Assembly: GCF_007744075.1 (NCBI RefSeq)
Contig: NZ_CP036266.1
Span: 1,791,655 to 1,855,654 of the forward strand
Reading direction: 5' to 3'
Source: Gimesia chilikensis
Lineage (GTDB): Bacteria > Planctomycetota > Planctomycetia > Planctomycetales > Planctomycetaceae
DNA: 64,000 bases
This document shows positions 26,187-35,313 of the stretch, one piece after another (the stretch's first letter is position 1; each line of letters begins with the position of its first letter). The notes beneath the pieces are model-generated. The model searched no databases. It saw only the letters and a program-made list of their open reading frames with translations, and had not been told where the DNA came from. A program made the translations under genes and the position numbers.

Positions 26187-27299
26187 ATGCAACTTCAACA
26201 ATCGCAGAAACAGTCGAGTCAGAACTGTCGTCGCGGTTTCACCCTGATTGAGCTGCTGGTGGTGATTGCGATCATTGCCATCCTGATTGCTCTGTTGCTA
26301 CCCGCCGTCCAACAGGCTCGCGAAGCAGCCCGCCGGACACAGTGCAAAAACAACATGAAGCAGTTAGGGATTGCATTGCACAATCACATGGATACCTTTG
26401 GTGCATTTCCTCCCGGATATGTCTGCTATGATGAATCCGGGAACCGCTTTCAGACCGGCGGCTGGCAGAACGGACAGAATGAATTCGGTTTTCACTGGCT
26501 GGTCATGCTGTTTCCTTACATGGAACAGCCGGCCTTGTGGGACCAGATTACCGCTTGTGCCGATGATGACAAAACTGGCGATACAATAACCAATCCCTGG
26601 GATCATTGTGAAGCTATTGCGGTTTCCTCACACATCGGAAGAAAAGCATTACCCGGATTTAATCACTGTCCCTCCAGTCCTCGTGATAAATCACAATTTA
26701 CTGATGGCAGTTATGGGCTGGAAGCGCTGGCCAAAGGTAACAGCTATGCGGCCTGCTGGGGAAGCGGAAATATGCTTTCCTGGGAAAGCCGGAGCACTAA
26801 AGGAGCTTTCGGCTGCTACTTCACGACGCAGGACAAGATCGCTATCGGGCACGGTGGTTCAGGTGACCTGTTTCAGAATGATAAAGGATCCATGGACAGT
26901 GACTTCACCGATGGGATGAGCAATTCCATCGCGATGAGTGAAATTGTCAGCGCAGATGGCTACAGCTCAACCAGCACCACTGATATCCGAGGCGTCTGGT
27001 TATCTGCAGCGATGGGAGCCACCATTTTCACAGCGTATAACACACCCAATGCACGCGTGGCTGATATTCTGGCAGCCTGTGATGAAAATATCTCAGGTAC
27101 AACGAATCCTTATCTGAACTGTACCGAGGATCGTTCAACCGCAGATGTTTATGCCGCAGCTCGCAGTTATCATACTGGGGGCGTCAACGTCCTGATGGCA
27201 GACGGCGCTGTCCGTTTTGTCAGTGATAATGTGGATAAAAATTCTGTCTGGCATCCGCTGAGCACGATCCGAAATGGTGAGCCAATCAGCGATTTCTAA
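26187..27299 (+). CDS. DUF1559 secreted protein with type IV pilin-like N-terminus
   Basis: This is 370 residues. The N-terminal RRGFTLIELLVVIAIIAILI is a prepilin-type cleavage and methylation signal with the usual glutamate. It continues into LLPAVQQAREAARRTQCKNN, the signature that opens planctomycete DUF1559 proteins. The C-terminus has the matching YHTGGVNVLMADGAVRFVS box. AAGGAGAG lies upstream of ATG 26187. Family knowledge: planctomycetes carry very many paralogues, thought to be assembled as pseudopilins or surface proteins after prepilin peptidase cleavage. The specific role is unknown. A strong terminator follows. Confidence 0.93.
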   Translation: MQLQQSQKQSSQNCRRGFTLIELLVVIAIIAILIALLLPAVQQAREAARRTQCKNNMKQLGIALHNHMDTFGAFPPGYVCYDESGNRFQTGGWQNGQNEFGFHWLVMLFPYMEQPALWDQITACADDDKTGDTITNPWDHCEAIAVSSHIGRKALPGFNHCPSSPRDKSQFTDGSYGLEALAKGNSYAACWGSGNMLSWESRSTKGAFGCYFTTQDKIAIGHGGSGDLFQNDKGSMDSDFTDGMSNSIAMSEIVSADGYSSTSTTDIRGVWLSAAMGATIFTAYNTPNARVADILAACDENISGTTNPYLNCTEDRSTADVYAAARSYHTGGVNVLMADGAVRFVSDNVDKNSVWHPLSTIRNGEPISDF

Positions 27300-27312
27300 A
27301 AAGTGAGCTTCA

Positions 27313-27355
27313 AAAGTACGCTACGGACGGTGTCGTCTGTAGCGTTACTTTATTT
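27313..27355 (+). terminator. Strong rho-independent terminator after the DUF1559 gene
   Basis: The left arm AAAGTACGCTACGGACG (27313-27329) pairs with CGTCTGTAGCGTTACTTT (27334-27351), with one G-U pair and one bulged T. The four-base loop is GTGT. The 3' arm runs into TTTATTT. The stem is about 16-17 base pairs. Confidence 0.75.
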
Positions 27356-27380
27356 GTATTCTTAGATAAGAGAGAAGAGG

Positions 27381-27782
27381 ATGAAATACTGGGTATTGTG
27401 TCTGTTGATTTGTATGACCTGCGGTTGTGGTGGAAGCGATGCTCCACAGACGACAGTCGAACAGGATGTATTCGCTGAAGTGACTGGCCTGGGGGATACC
27501 TATGCCGATGAAAAAATGTTTCAGGACGCATTTGTTTCTGGTGCTGCTCCTCAGAACCGAGAAGATTACGGCAAATACGCCTACGTTATTGATGGTGAAG
27601 CAGAGATTGATGGCGATCAGGCCACCGTTCCGGTGAAGATCATCGGAGGAATCGTTTCCTCTCAGGAAGGAGACAGTGCTGCCAAAAAGAAAGCCGGTGA
27701 AAAGACGGAAACAAAAATGACCTGGAAACTGCAGCGTGAAGGGGAAGAGTGGAAACTCAAAGAAGCGCCCCTGCCAGGTTAA
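27381..27782 (+). CDS. Small secreted lipoprotein, unrecognised
   Basis: This is 133 residues. The N-terminus MKYWVLCLLICMTCGCGG is a short type II signal with the lipobox cysteine near residue 14-16. The mature part is acidic and contains a compact beta-rich region (YAYVIDGEAEIDGDQATVPV and KMTWKLQREGEEWKLKEAPL), which looks like an NTF2- or DUF4878-like fold. This fold assignment is a guess. Its 3' end overlaps the start chosen for the multihaem cytochrome by 34 bases, so the two are probably translated together. Confidence 0.7.
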   Translation: MKYWVLCLLICMTCGCGGSDAPQTTVEQDVFAEVTGLGDTYADEKMFQDAFVSGAAPQNREDYGKYAYVIDGEAEIDGDQATVPVKIIGGIVSSQEGDSAAKKKAGEKTETKMTWKLQREGEEWKLKEAPLPG

Positions 27783-28972
27783 GCTGTCGCTGTGACACGT
27801 TACTATCGACGGCAAAGCCATTTCGATTTTTCGGGACACTGGTTGGGGTACTGACCATGCTGATGCTGTTCCCGGGCTGTTCTGACAGTGGTCAGCCCGG
27901 GAAGCAGGCACCCAGACGCACATCACAGTCAGATGCTCAAGAGCAACACCAACCAAAAAGTCTGTCTCCAGCAGAGTCCTGGCAACGTTTTCTTGCTACC
28001 AACTTCGCCGGGGATCAGGCGTGTGCGGAATGCCATCGTAAAGAGTATGACGCGCATCAGCGTTCCGGTCATTCTCATACTGCGATCCAGATGGCAGAAA
28101 GTCCTCTGGCAAAACGTCTGGCGGAGGTCGGTTCCTATCAGGATTCCCGTCGCGATCAGCGGTGGTCCTTCAAGCTGGACCAGGGGAAATTTCTGGTTAA
28201 AGATGAGAGCCACCCCACCATGCCCGCACTGGCAGTCACCTGGCTGTTGGGTTCGGGGATGCACGCCCAGACTGCGATTGCCGTTGAACCACGCCGCAGA
28301 CAGGGAGTGGAACTTCGCTGGTCCTGGCTGGCCAGTCAGAATGGACCGGGGCTGACCCCGGATCACGAACCTTATGATCAATTCAATCGCAACAGCATCG
28401 AATGTTTTGGACGTCCGATGAATGCGACCGATGTACTGGCCTGCCTGGGATGTCATATGACCGTGGGGCCTCCTCCCGGGGCACCATTACGGACCGAATA
28501 TTTTGTTCCCAATGTCGGGTGTGAACGCTGTCATGGACCGCGGCAGAAGCATGTCGAACTGGCGCAGCAGGGACGGGGAAATGAAATCAAACCGCTGATC
28601 AATTACCGCAACGCGGAGGAGTACATCGCCGCCTGCGCGGAGTGTCATCGCGATGCCAGCGATCTGACCGGGCAGGAGCAGCCGCATGAACTGGTACGGT
28701 TCCAGCCTTACGGACTGAAGAAGAGTGCCTGTTATCTGAAATCCGACGGTAGACTTTCGTGCGCAAATTGTCACGATCCACACGATGCGACATCACATGA
28801 TCGGGCGTTGTACCGCAAACAATGTCAGTCCTGTCACCAGGCAACAGAGTCCAGCATTTGCCCGATCCAGCCCCAGGGCGATTGTATTGAGTGTCACATG
28901 CCGGCTGTCGAATGGACCGCCGGTATTAAGTTCCATGATCACTGGATCCGGAAGCCGCCAGTGGTGAATTAA
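27749..28972 (+). CDS. Seven-haem c-type cytochrome lipoprotein
   Basis: This is 407 residues. The start at ATG 27749 lies inside the preceding gene. Later in-frame ATGs would cut the hydrophobic signal FFGTLVGVLTMLMLFPGC, whose cysteine is the probable lipidation site. Seven CXXCH motifs are present: CAECH, CLGCH, CERCH, CAECH, CANCH, CQSCH and CIECH, at about residues 91, 232, 258, 297, 338, 360 and 380. The spacing resembles cytochrome c554/multihaem nitrite- or sulfur-cycle electron carriers. It should be anchored on the periplasmic side of a membrane and carry electrons. The partner is unknown. Confidence 0.85.
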   Translation: METQRSAPARLSCRCDTLLSTAKPFRFFGTLVGVLTMLMLFPGCSDSGQPGKQAPRRTSQSDAQEQHQPKSLSPAESWQRFLATNFAGDQACAECHRKEYDAHQRSGHSHTAIQMAESPLAKRLAEVGSYQDSRRDQRWSFKLDQGKFLVKDESHPTMPALAVTWLLGSGMHAQTAIAVEPRRRQGVELRWSWLASQNGPGLTPDHEPYDQFNRNSIECFGRPMNATDVLACLGCHMTVGPPPGAPLRTEYFVPNVGCERCHGPRQKHVELAQQGRGNEIKPLINYRNAEEYIAACAECHRDASDLTGQEQPHELVRFQPYGLKKSACYLKSDGRLSCANCHDPHDATSHDRALYRKQCQSCHQATESSICPIQPQGDCIECHMPAVEWTAGIKFHDHWIRKPPVVN

Positions 28973-28999
28973 ACGGGGGAATCACATGCATTCAGAAGA

Positions 29000-31900
29000 T
29001 TATTGCTGTGGTGCGAAGGGGTTTTTGAACCCGTTTGGCTCCTGCACGTCGATGGAAATTTTAATCGCCTGGTAGCCACTCACTTTTTCAAAGGCAGGTA
29101 GTTGTACACTCAGTTCTCCGACGAGTCTGATTTCATCAATCTCTTTGAGCTGGCATGGTAAGTTCTGATCCGCTTCCAAGGCCAGCATCACTGTTTTTTC
29201 TAAAATCGATTTGTCGATTCTAAATTCAGAACCGGCAGCAAAATAAGGAATATTATAGAAGGCAAGCTGATGCCTGACCCGACAGGTCTGAAATTCATTA
29301 TATTTTATAAAAATCCAGCCTTTGAAATCTGCAGCCGTAGCACCGGTTGGTTTTTTCACTTTGATGATAGCATCCTGATTAGCACCCAAAACAGGATATT
29401 TCGTATCTCCCGTCAGATGTAGCGTGGCATTGATCGCCTCAGACCCCCATTCGTAGTTTGACTGCTTTTGGGCGTTTGGCGTAGCTGCTGGGATGATCTG
29501 GACGGTTGTTGGACGAATTACGTCTTTCAGTTGAACCGGTTTTATCGTGAGTGGTTTTTCGAGTTTAAAGATGGGGAGTTCTGCGGAATCGGCGTTGTGA
29601 AAACGCAGGTAACCAGTAACAGCGATGGAACTGATTTGTTCTCCAGTCTGAATGGAAGCCGTCGGGACCGCACTGATGATTGCTTTTTTAAGATCATCTA
29701 GAGAGAAACTGAGATTTTTCTTGGATGACAAATCGACGTCGAAAGGACCAATGGTCTCTTTATCCAGTTTGGTTTTGTTTCCTGCCGGATCCACTTTGGT
29801 TGCTTCGACCCAGGCTGCCAGTTGTGCAATCTCCGGGGAGAATACTTTCGGAAGATTTGGGTCGGAGACATTTTTCAGATTGAGCAGCGGCTTTTTTTTA
29901 TCGTTTTTTGCATTGGCAAAAATCACATCTGTTACACCGCCGTTACTGACGATCAATTGCGCCGAAATTTCGGAAGTTTCCCATTCGTAGCGGCTGATGT
30001 GTTTTTCATCGACGTGATCGGAAATCGCTTTCTTAATTTCAGCATCGTTGTCAGGAGATTTGACAACGGGGATTTCGAGGACATTGGAGACGCCATACGG
30101 TGTGGCGACGCGAATGCCAATGACTTCGGTTTCCGTTTTACCGTCATATTGGACTTTGTAGGTGTTCAAGTCTTTGGGGATACTCACTTCCAGTACCTGA
30201 CGGCTGAGCATATTTATTCTGCGGGTCGGCAGGGGAGACTGATCTGATGGGGTGGTCGTATTCGTGGAGATGTTGTTGATCGTCGTGTTGCCGGCAATCA
30301 CTTTCGTATCCATGATGTTAAAGTTGTCACCTACCAGGAACAGAGAGGTATTTTCTTTTTTGGGGTTATAGCCGGGTTCCCCATAAAAACCTACCAGTTC
30401 AGGACCGAGACTGGTTAAAGAACCGGAGAGGGCCTGGAAGCCACCCTTGGAAAAGTCGACAGGCATTTCGACATAAGCGGTCTGGAGCGGTAACCGTGCT
30501 TCTAGTTGGTCGACGGCTCTCATCAGGCGATAGACTTCCCCTTCGCGATAGAGGTGTTCGTCTTTCAGACACTGAGCCTTGGCACTTCTGAGATCCACAA
30601 TATCCCGGCTCAGGCGGACAGTATCCTGTAGAGAAAATTCTTTATCTTTGGGTTTGGTCAGTTTGTACCAGTTAGAGCGCGTGTCGAAGGTGACATACGG
30701 GACAAAGCCGGGAGCGACGATAATCGCCACGCATTCGCGGATGCCCGGTTCCAGGCGATGGTCTTTCAGAACATCGTCTCGCGAGGGGCCGCCCGCCAGT
30801 GTCTGGAAAAACGTTTTGACGGTACCGTCGATCTCCGGACTCTGGAAGCGGGGGCGGAACCGCCAGCCGAATGTGTTGTCTCCGTGGGCAAATCCGACGA
30901 CTGTTTTGTTGAGGGCGATGGTTTCTGAATCCAGAGCGATCTTGCGAGCGTACTGCGAAAAATTACGGGCACTCATTTTCCCGTTGGCAAACGCGAGAGA
31001 AGCGGCCAGCTGTAATTCTCTTCGCATGGAGAAAGAGTCTGCAATATTCTGATCCTGACTGATCGGGTCAATCGTGAAGACCTTTAAGGGCCAGCGGCAT
31101 TTGACGTATTCATTAAAGGCATGTTTAGTTTCGAAAGGTATGAGTTCGCTGGGCAGGTAGAATTCCATTCCTTCATCGGCCACGACACAGTGGCAGTTTT
31201 TCTCTTTGGCGATGCGGTTCATGTCATCGTAGAGTTTTTGATTCAGTAATGAAGCTTCGATCAGAATGCACCAGGCGAGGCTTTCCTGAATCTGGTAGTC
31301 GTAAGGTGCCATGCGGGTTTGGTGGATTTCAGGGATCTCCTGGCTGATCAAGTCAGCAAATTCCAATTGTAATTGCAGTAATTGCTCATCCTGTCCGTTA
31401 CGAATCGCTTTGTAGAGCTGATTCGCAAATGATCTCCAGAGATCGGGATTTTCTTTCATGCGAAGATGTAATAAATCGTAGGATGCCTTCAGCTCTTCTT
31501 GTAAAAATTCTCGTACAACCGTATTGGGGATTCGTCCTGGTTTTCCTTGATAGAGATCAGCCAGTTTTCGACCTAGTTCAACAAGTGTACTTGTCTCGTA
31601 AAGATTGGGAGACGGTTTTCCATCATGATTCCAATGGTGAAAACTGCGTCCATAAATTTTTCCGCGAACACTACCTGGTACAGAATAGCGTGCTTTTCTA
31701 CCACGTGAGAGTGCATTCGTGGAAAAAATCATACCCATGGATTCAAGAATCTTCCTGAGTTTTCCACTCGAGTCAGATAGCTCATCAACTTTTAACAGTC
31801 TTTGATTGATATCATAACTATTCTTTAAGCAACAATTTTCTGTTTCTAAGTTTTTTTCAAGTAACTCAATCTGAGCAGTAATTTTACCTGCATCCAATTT

Positions 31901-33196
31901 AAGTTGATCATAACGGGCCAGTAGTTGTGTCTGTTGTGTCTGTTGTTGTGATGGTGAGGGGGGGAGCTTAGGAAGGCACTTGGGACACGAATTCGAAGAG
32001 AGTTGCATCTCGATTTTGATTAAATTGTTTTCAATCGGTGTCTTTATCTTTTGGAGCCTTGAGATTTGATTTTTTAATTCGATATATAAATTAGCTTTTT
32101 GTTGGACTTCATCTTTCGATAGATTTAACTCTTGCATTTTATTATCTAGACATGATTTTTCTTCGGCAATCCAGTCAAGAATATCATTAAGAAGACCATC
32201 CTGCGTGATATCTTTTTTAGGAGGAAACTGATCCCCATAAAACTCTTTCATGATACGAAATACCTGCCCCATCGCCTTCCATGTTTCAAGGTCCACATTT
32301 CTCAGGGTGGGAATGGTCAATTCATCCACCAGGTCATTAATCACCCATTCTCGAAACGAACGTGGGAGCGTTTCTTCGCTGAGAACCGGAGTAGCCGTAA
32401 TGGTAATCTCGGCGCCATAGCCTTCCCGTGTTTTTTTGCCGGGTAGGATAGAAACGGGGATACGGACCAGATTGATGGAGTAACCGGGGCTGTCGCTCAC
32501 GTCGTCCCCTTCATTCTGACGGCGGATCTGATTTAAATGATCAAGGTATCGCTTGAGCTGGTTTAGTTCTTCTACCGGTTCCAGCCCGATTCCACTGGTC
32601 TTTACTCCTCCAAAACCTATTGCATTTGATAGCAAAGTTTGCTGTTGAAAGTTGGGAGTCGGGATTGTGAATGGCTCTGTTGACGGAGGATTGATGGGGG
32701 TTCCGGGAGGCTGACCTGTTTTTGTTGTCGTTCTTTTTGTCACTTTCTCAGACTCATCAAGAGTTTCTTCAACGACAGTCGTAGAATCGTTAGTAGCTCC
32801 TGAACTCATAATCATGGTTGGTTGAGTAACGACCGCCTGGGTACCGCTGATGGCTGCGGACAGGGTAAGCGCGTTGACTAAAAAGGCCTGATCACTGCGC
32901 GAAAGATTTCCGTTGAGGAGTACTTTGAAGTCATCGAGTTGCTGCGCCATAATCTGTTCGAACTGGCTGCGATGCTGGGTGAGGCGGGCTTCCCCCCAGA
33001 CATCGGGCTTCTTGGCGATGACACTGCCGTATTCGTCGATATGTGATTCCAGAGAATCAATTTCTTTCGCCAGACATTCCACGGAAGATTTGGGTTTTCT
33101 GTAGAACGGATTCTCTGCCTGAGTTACAGACTGGCTGGTGAACAGGATCACTAAAATCCACACGAATCCAGATCGCTTTTGTTCTTCCTTGAACAT
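29000..33196 (-). CDS. Very large secreted protein with coiled coil, unrecognised
   Basis: This is 1398 residues with AAGGAAC before ATG 33196 and a signal peptide (FVWILVILFTSQSVTQAEN). Regions in order are: a helical N-terminus; a beta-rich stretch to about 310; a long coiled coil about 335-485 containing a CPKCLPK cysteine pair; a helical middle (about 560-760); and a C-terminal half with beta-sandwich segments including an IPT/TIG-like piece (SLFLVGDNFNIMDTKVIAGN). No catalytic motif is seen. DNA coding for the coiled coil (about 31760-32240) is visibly richer in A/T than the flanks, which suggests separate ancestry. Probably a surface or periplasmic structural protein. Confidence 0.7.
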   Translation of the reverse strand: MFKEEQKRSGFVWILVILFTSQSVTQAENPFYRKPKSSVECLAKEIDSLESHIDEYGSVIAKKPDVWGEARLTQHRSQFEQIMAQQLDDFKVLLNGNLSRSDQAFLVNALTLSAAISGTQAVVTQPTMIMSSGATNDSTTVVEETLDESEKVTKRTTTKTGQPPGTPINPPSTEPFTIPTPNFQQQTLLSNAIGFGGVKTSGIGLEPVEELNQLKRYLDHLNQIRRQNEGDDVSDSPGYSINLVRIPVSILPGKKTREGYGAEITITATPVLSEETLPRSFREWVINDLVDELTIPTLRNVDLETWKAMGQVFRIMKEFYGDQFPPKKDITQDGLLNDILDWIAEEKSCLDNKMQELNLSKDEVQQKANLYIELKNQISRLQKIKTPIENNLIKIEMQLSSNSCPKCLPKLPPSPSQQQTQQTQLLARYDQLKLDAGKITAQIELLEKNLETENCCLKNSYDINQRLLKVDELSDSSGKLRKILESMGMIFSTNALSRGRKARYSVPGSVRGKIYGRSFHHWNHDGKPSPNLYETSTLVELGRKLADLYQGKPGRIPNTVVREFLQEELKASYDLLHLRMKENPDLWRSFANQLYKAIRNGQDEQLLQLQLEFADLISQEIPEIHQTRMAPYDYQIQESLAWCILIEASLLNQKLYDDMNRIAKEKNCHCVVADEGMEFYLPSELIPFETKHAFNEYVKCRWPLKVFTIDPISQDQNIADSFSMRRELQLAASLAFANGKMSARNFSQYARKIALDSETIALNKTVVGFAHGDNTFGWRFRPRFQSPEIDGTVKTFFQTLAGGPSRDDVLKDHRLEPGIRECVAIIVAPGFVPYVTFDTRSNWYKLTKPKDKEFSLQDTVRLSRDIVDLRSAKAQCLKDEHLYREGEVYRLMRAVDQLEARLPLQTAYVEMPVDFSKGGFQALSGSLTSLGPELVGFYGEPGYNPKKENTSLFLVGDNFNIMDTKVIAGNTTINNISTNTTTPSDQSPLPTRRINMLSRQVLEVSIPKDLNTYKVQYDGKTETEVIGIRVATPYGVSNVLEIPVVKSPDNDAEIKKAISDHVDEKHISRYEWETSEISAQLIVSNGGVTDVIFANAKNDKKKPLLNLKNVSDPNLPKVFSPEIAQLAAWVEATKVDPAGNKTKLDKETIGPFDVDLSSKKNLSFSLDDLKKAIISAVPTASIQTGEQISSIAVTGYLRFHNADSAELPIFKLEKPLTIKPVQLKDVIRPTTVQIIPAATPNAQKQSNYEWGSEAINATLHLTGDTKYPVLGANQDAIIKVKKPTGATAADFKGWIFIKYNEFQTCRVRHQLAFYNIPYFAAGSEFRIDKSILEKTVMLALEADQNLPCQLKEIDEIRLVGELSVQLPAFEKVSGYQAIKISIDVQEPNGFKNPFAPQQ

Positions 33197-33476
33197 TTCT
33201 TGAGTTCCTTCTGGGTATTCGGGGCATCTTGCTCCCGGTCTGTTTGAAATTGTCCAGGTATATTGTCAGGGGTATGGAGGTAAATCCAGACGCAATTTTA
33301 TATCGGTAATAAAATGTTTAGTATTTTATGTGATTATATGTGAATAAATAAATGTCCGTAAAAGTGATATTTATGTATCATAGGCAGTCTGGATTTACTA
33401 TATTAACATGTGAAAGTGTCCTTACGTTTATCGTATTGTTTGTGGGTCGAATAAAACTGTTCAGTAATAGAGGTGC
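33197..33476. promoter_or_regulatory. AT-rich divergent promoter region
   Basis: This 280-base gap separates the large secreted protein (minus) from the trypsin-like peptidase (plus). It is strikingly AT-rich between about 33290 and 33420. A direct repeat TATGTGA occurs at 33327-33333 and 33337-33343, exactly one helical turn apart, a typical spacing for tandem regulator binding. No confident -35/-10 pair was assigned. Confidence 0.35.
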
Positions 33477-34865
33477 ATGATGGCGAAGAAAAAATCGAAA
33501 TTACAACAGCTGGACTATAAGCAAAGCGGCAGTAAAAAGTCCCGGTCTGACAAAAAAGAACGGGTGATCGAAATGACTCAGGAGGATATTTCTGAGGCAG
33601 AAGCGCATCGTCAAGCGGGAGGATCGGATATCTGTTTCGCAACTCAAGAAGCAGAAGAATTCGAGGCACAACCCGAGTATTTTAAGGTTCGTGAAAAACT
33701 TCAGGATCAACTCTATGCATTGAGTTGTGATATTAATCCGATAACTAATGAACTAGAATGTGAAAAATCGAATAACCATGACTCCGAGAGTGCGAATTCA
33801 CAGGGGGGAGGGGTCGATCCTTGGGGAAATCCATATCTAAATGCACAGTCTTTTATGGGGGTTGCCAGTGCCGGTATTGATCCTTTTGGGAACCTTTATG
33901 GGTCTTACTTAAAAGATGATGCGGATGAAGAGATAGTGGGGCTGGATCCACGAAATTATGGAGAGCGTGTATTGGGTACGGCCATCGGTTACCGGACGCG
34001 ACATGGTGTTCCCACAGGGGAAGTCGCGCTGAAAGTTTATATCGACCGTAAAGCGATGCGCGCCAGTTCCCTGACTTCAAAGAGAGTTCCTGCCGAAATG
34101 GAAGGTATACCTGTTGATGTGGAAGAGGTCGGGGGGGACATTGTCCCGATGGCGGGATTTCAGCAAATGTATCCCCGGCCGGTGCCCTGCGGTGTCTCAA
34201 TCTGCAATTTCGACGCTGACAGTCGCGCTAACCAGCGGTCGTCAGGAACTTTGGGATGCCTGGTTGAATTGGAGGATGGTCGCCTGTGTGCGCTTTCCAA
34301 TCATCATGTATTGTCTCCCGCCGGCAAAGCACAAGAAGGGGATCGGGTCATTCAGCCTGGTTCACTCGACGGGGGGATGGGGAATCAGATAATCGGGCTG
34401 TATACTGATTTTCGTGATGGCAGGCCTGCCTTTTCGGCGGGGGGAAGCGGCGCACACAAGGTTGATGCCGCTGTGGCGTTTACCAATTTTGATCTGGTGA
34501 AACCCAAGCATGTTAATTTCGAAGTCAACCCTGAACCGCTCATGCCACAGCTCGGGATGACGGTGATTAAGAATGGTCGTACCACCGGAGCGACAATGGG
34601 GGTCATTACCGCAATTGGCTTACGGACGAGTATCATGTACCCCGGCTCGGGGCGGGTCTCTTTCACCGGGCAGATCATGATTCAGGGACTGGGTAATAAT
34701 GCTTTCAGTATGGCCGGGGATTCGGGATCACTGATCTGCTGTGCTATGACGAAGCGTCCGGTTGCCTTGCTATTCGCCGGGTCGCTGGCAAATTCTTATA
34801 CGTTAGCCAATCCGATTCAGGCTGTAATGCAGGAAGTTGGCATCAAACGATTTGTGTCTTCATGA
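33477..34865 (+). CDS. Trypsin-like serine peptidase without signal peptide, with N-terminal propeptide-like domain
   Basis: This is 462 residues (ATG 33477 or the adjacent 33480). The N-terminus is highly basic (MMAKKKSKLQQ) and has no export signal, so it is probably cytoplasmic. Residues about 160-220 form a small domain (VLGTAIGYRTRHGVPTGEVA, then LKVYIDRK and GIPVDVEEVG). Residues about 235-460 are a chymotrypsin-like fold with histidine in ALSNHHVL, aspartate in KVDAAVA and serine in MAGDSGSLI, a complete triad. The layout resembles bacterial Nal1-like peptidases. The N-terminal domain is shared with the 78-residue protein encoded next. Target unknown. Confidence 0.8.
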   Translation: MMAKKKSKLQQLDYKQSGSKKSRSDKKERVIEMTQEDISEAEAHRQAGGSDICFATQEAEEFEAQPEYFKVREKLQDQLYALSCDINPITNELECEKSNNHDSESANSQGGGVDPWGNPYLNAQSFMGVASAGIDPFGNLYGSYLKDDADEEIVGLDPRNYGERVLGTAIGYRTRHGVPTGEVALKVYIDRKAMRASSLTSKRVPAEMEGIPVDVEEVGGDIVPMAGFQQMYPRPVPCGVSICNFDADSRANQRSSGTLGCLVELEDGRLCALSNHHVLSPAGKAQEGDRVIQPGSLDGGMGNQIIGLYTDFRDGRPAFSAGGSGAHKVDAAVAFTNFDLVKPKHVNFEVNPEPLMPQLGMTVIKNGRTTGATMGVITAIGLRTSIMYPGSGRVSFTGQIMIQGLGNNAFSMAGDSGSLICCAMTKRPVALLFAGSLANSYTLANPIQAVMQEVGIKRFVSS

Positions 34866-34904
34866 TACAAGTCACCGACTGAATAGTATGATTTGATAAG
34901 CGAG

Positions 34905-34939
34905 AAAGAGTCTGTCCTGATTGGGCAGACTCTTTTTTT
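34905..34939 (+). terminator. Strong rho-independent terminator after the peptidase gene
   Basis: AAAGAGTCTG (34905-34914) pairs perfectly with CAGACTCTTT (34926-34935) around an 11-base loop. The 3' arm merges into a run of seven T (34933-34939). Confidence 0.85.
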
Positions 34940-35044
34940 AGAGATGAGGCTATCTCAATGGTGGTTGTCAATGGATCACATGTTGACGATCCGTTTAAGA
35001 GAGAGATATAATTTCGAAAATGTCATTTATCAGCAGGTGAAAAA

Positions 35045-35281
35045 ATGAAAAAGTGTTCTCAAACGGAGTTGCTTGAAATTCTTGAGAAGAAAGAAGACTG
35101 GTTACACTCAATTCCCGGTGTTACTCAGTCGGCAGTCGGCTTAAATCCCGCGGGAGAAGTTTGCCTCCGGATCTTTGTTGATCAGGTTTCTGAAGCAGAC
35201 AAGCAGAAAATTGTCGATAAATTTTCTGAGGTTCCCATTTCCTGGGAAGAGGGGATGGAGATGCGTCCGTACTCGGAATGA
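35045..35281 (+). CDS. 78-residue protein resembling the N-terminal domain of the adjacent peptidase
   Basis: The gene is preceded by AGGTG five bases before ATG 35045. The protein reads as one small alpha-beta domain. SIPGVTQSAVGLNPAGEVCL, RIFVDQVSEADKQKIV and VPISWEEGMEMRP follow the same order and spacing as VLGTAIGYRTR, EVALKVYIDRK and GIPVDVEEVG in the peptidase 1 kb upstream. The comparison is by eye. It is separated from the peptidase by a strong terminator, so it has its own transcript. Inference: it may bind or inhibit the peptidase, or mimic its propeptide. It could also be a gene remnant. Confidence 0.65.
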   Translation: MKKCSQTELLEILEKKEDWLHSIPGVTQSAVGLNPAGEVCLRIFVDQVSEADKQKIVDKFSEVPISWEEGMEMRPYSE

Positions 35282-35313
35282 ATCGATCTGGTTTATTTCT
35301 TTCTGGATATGCC

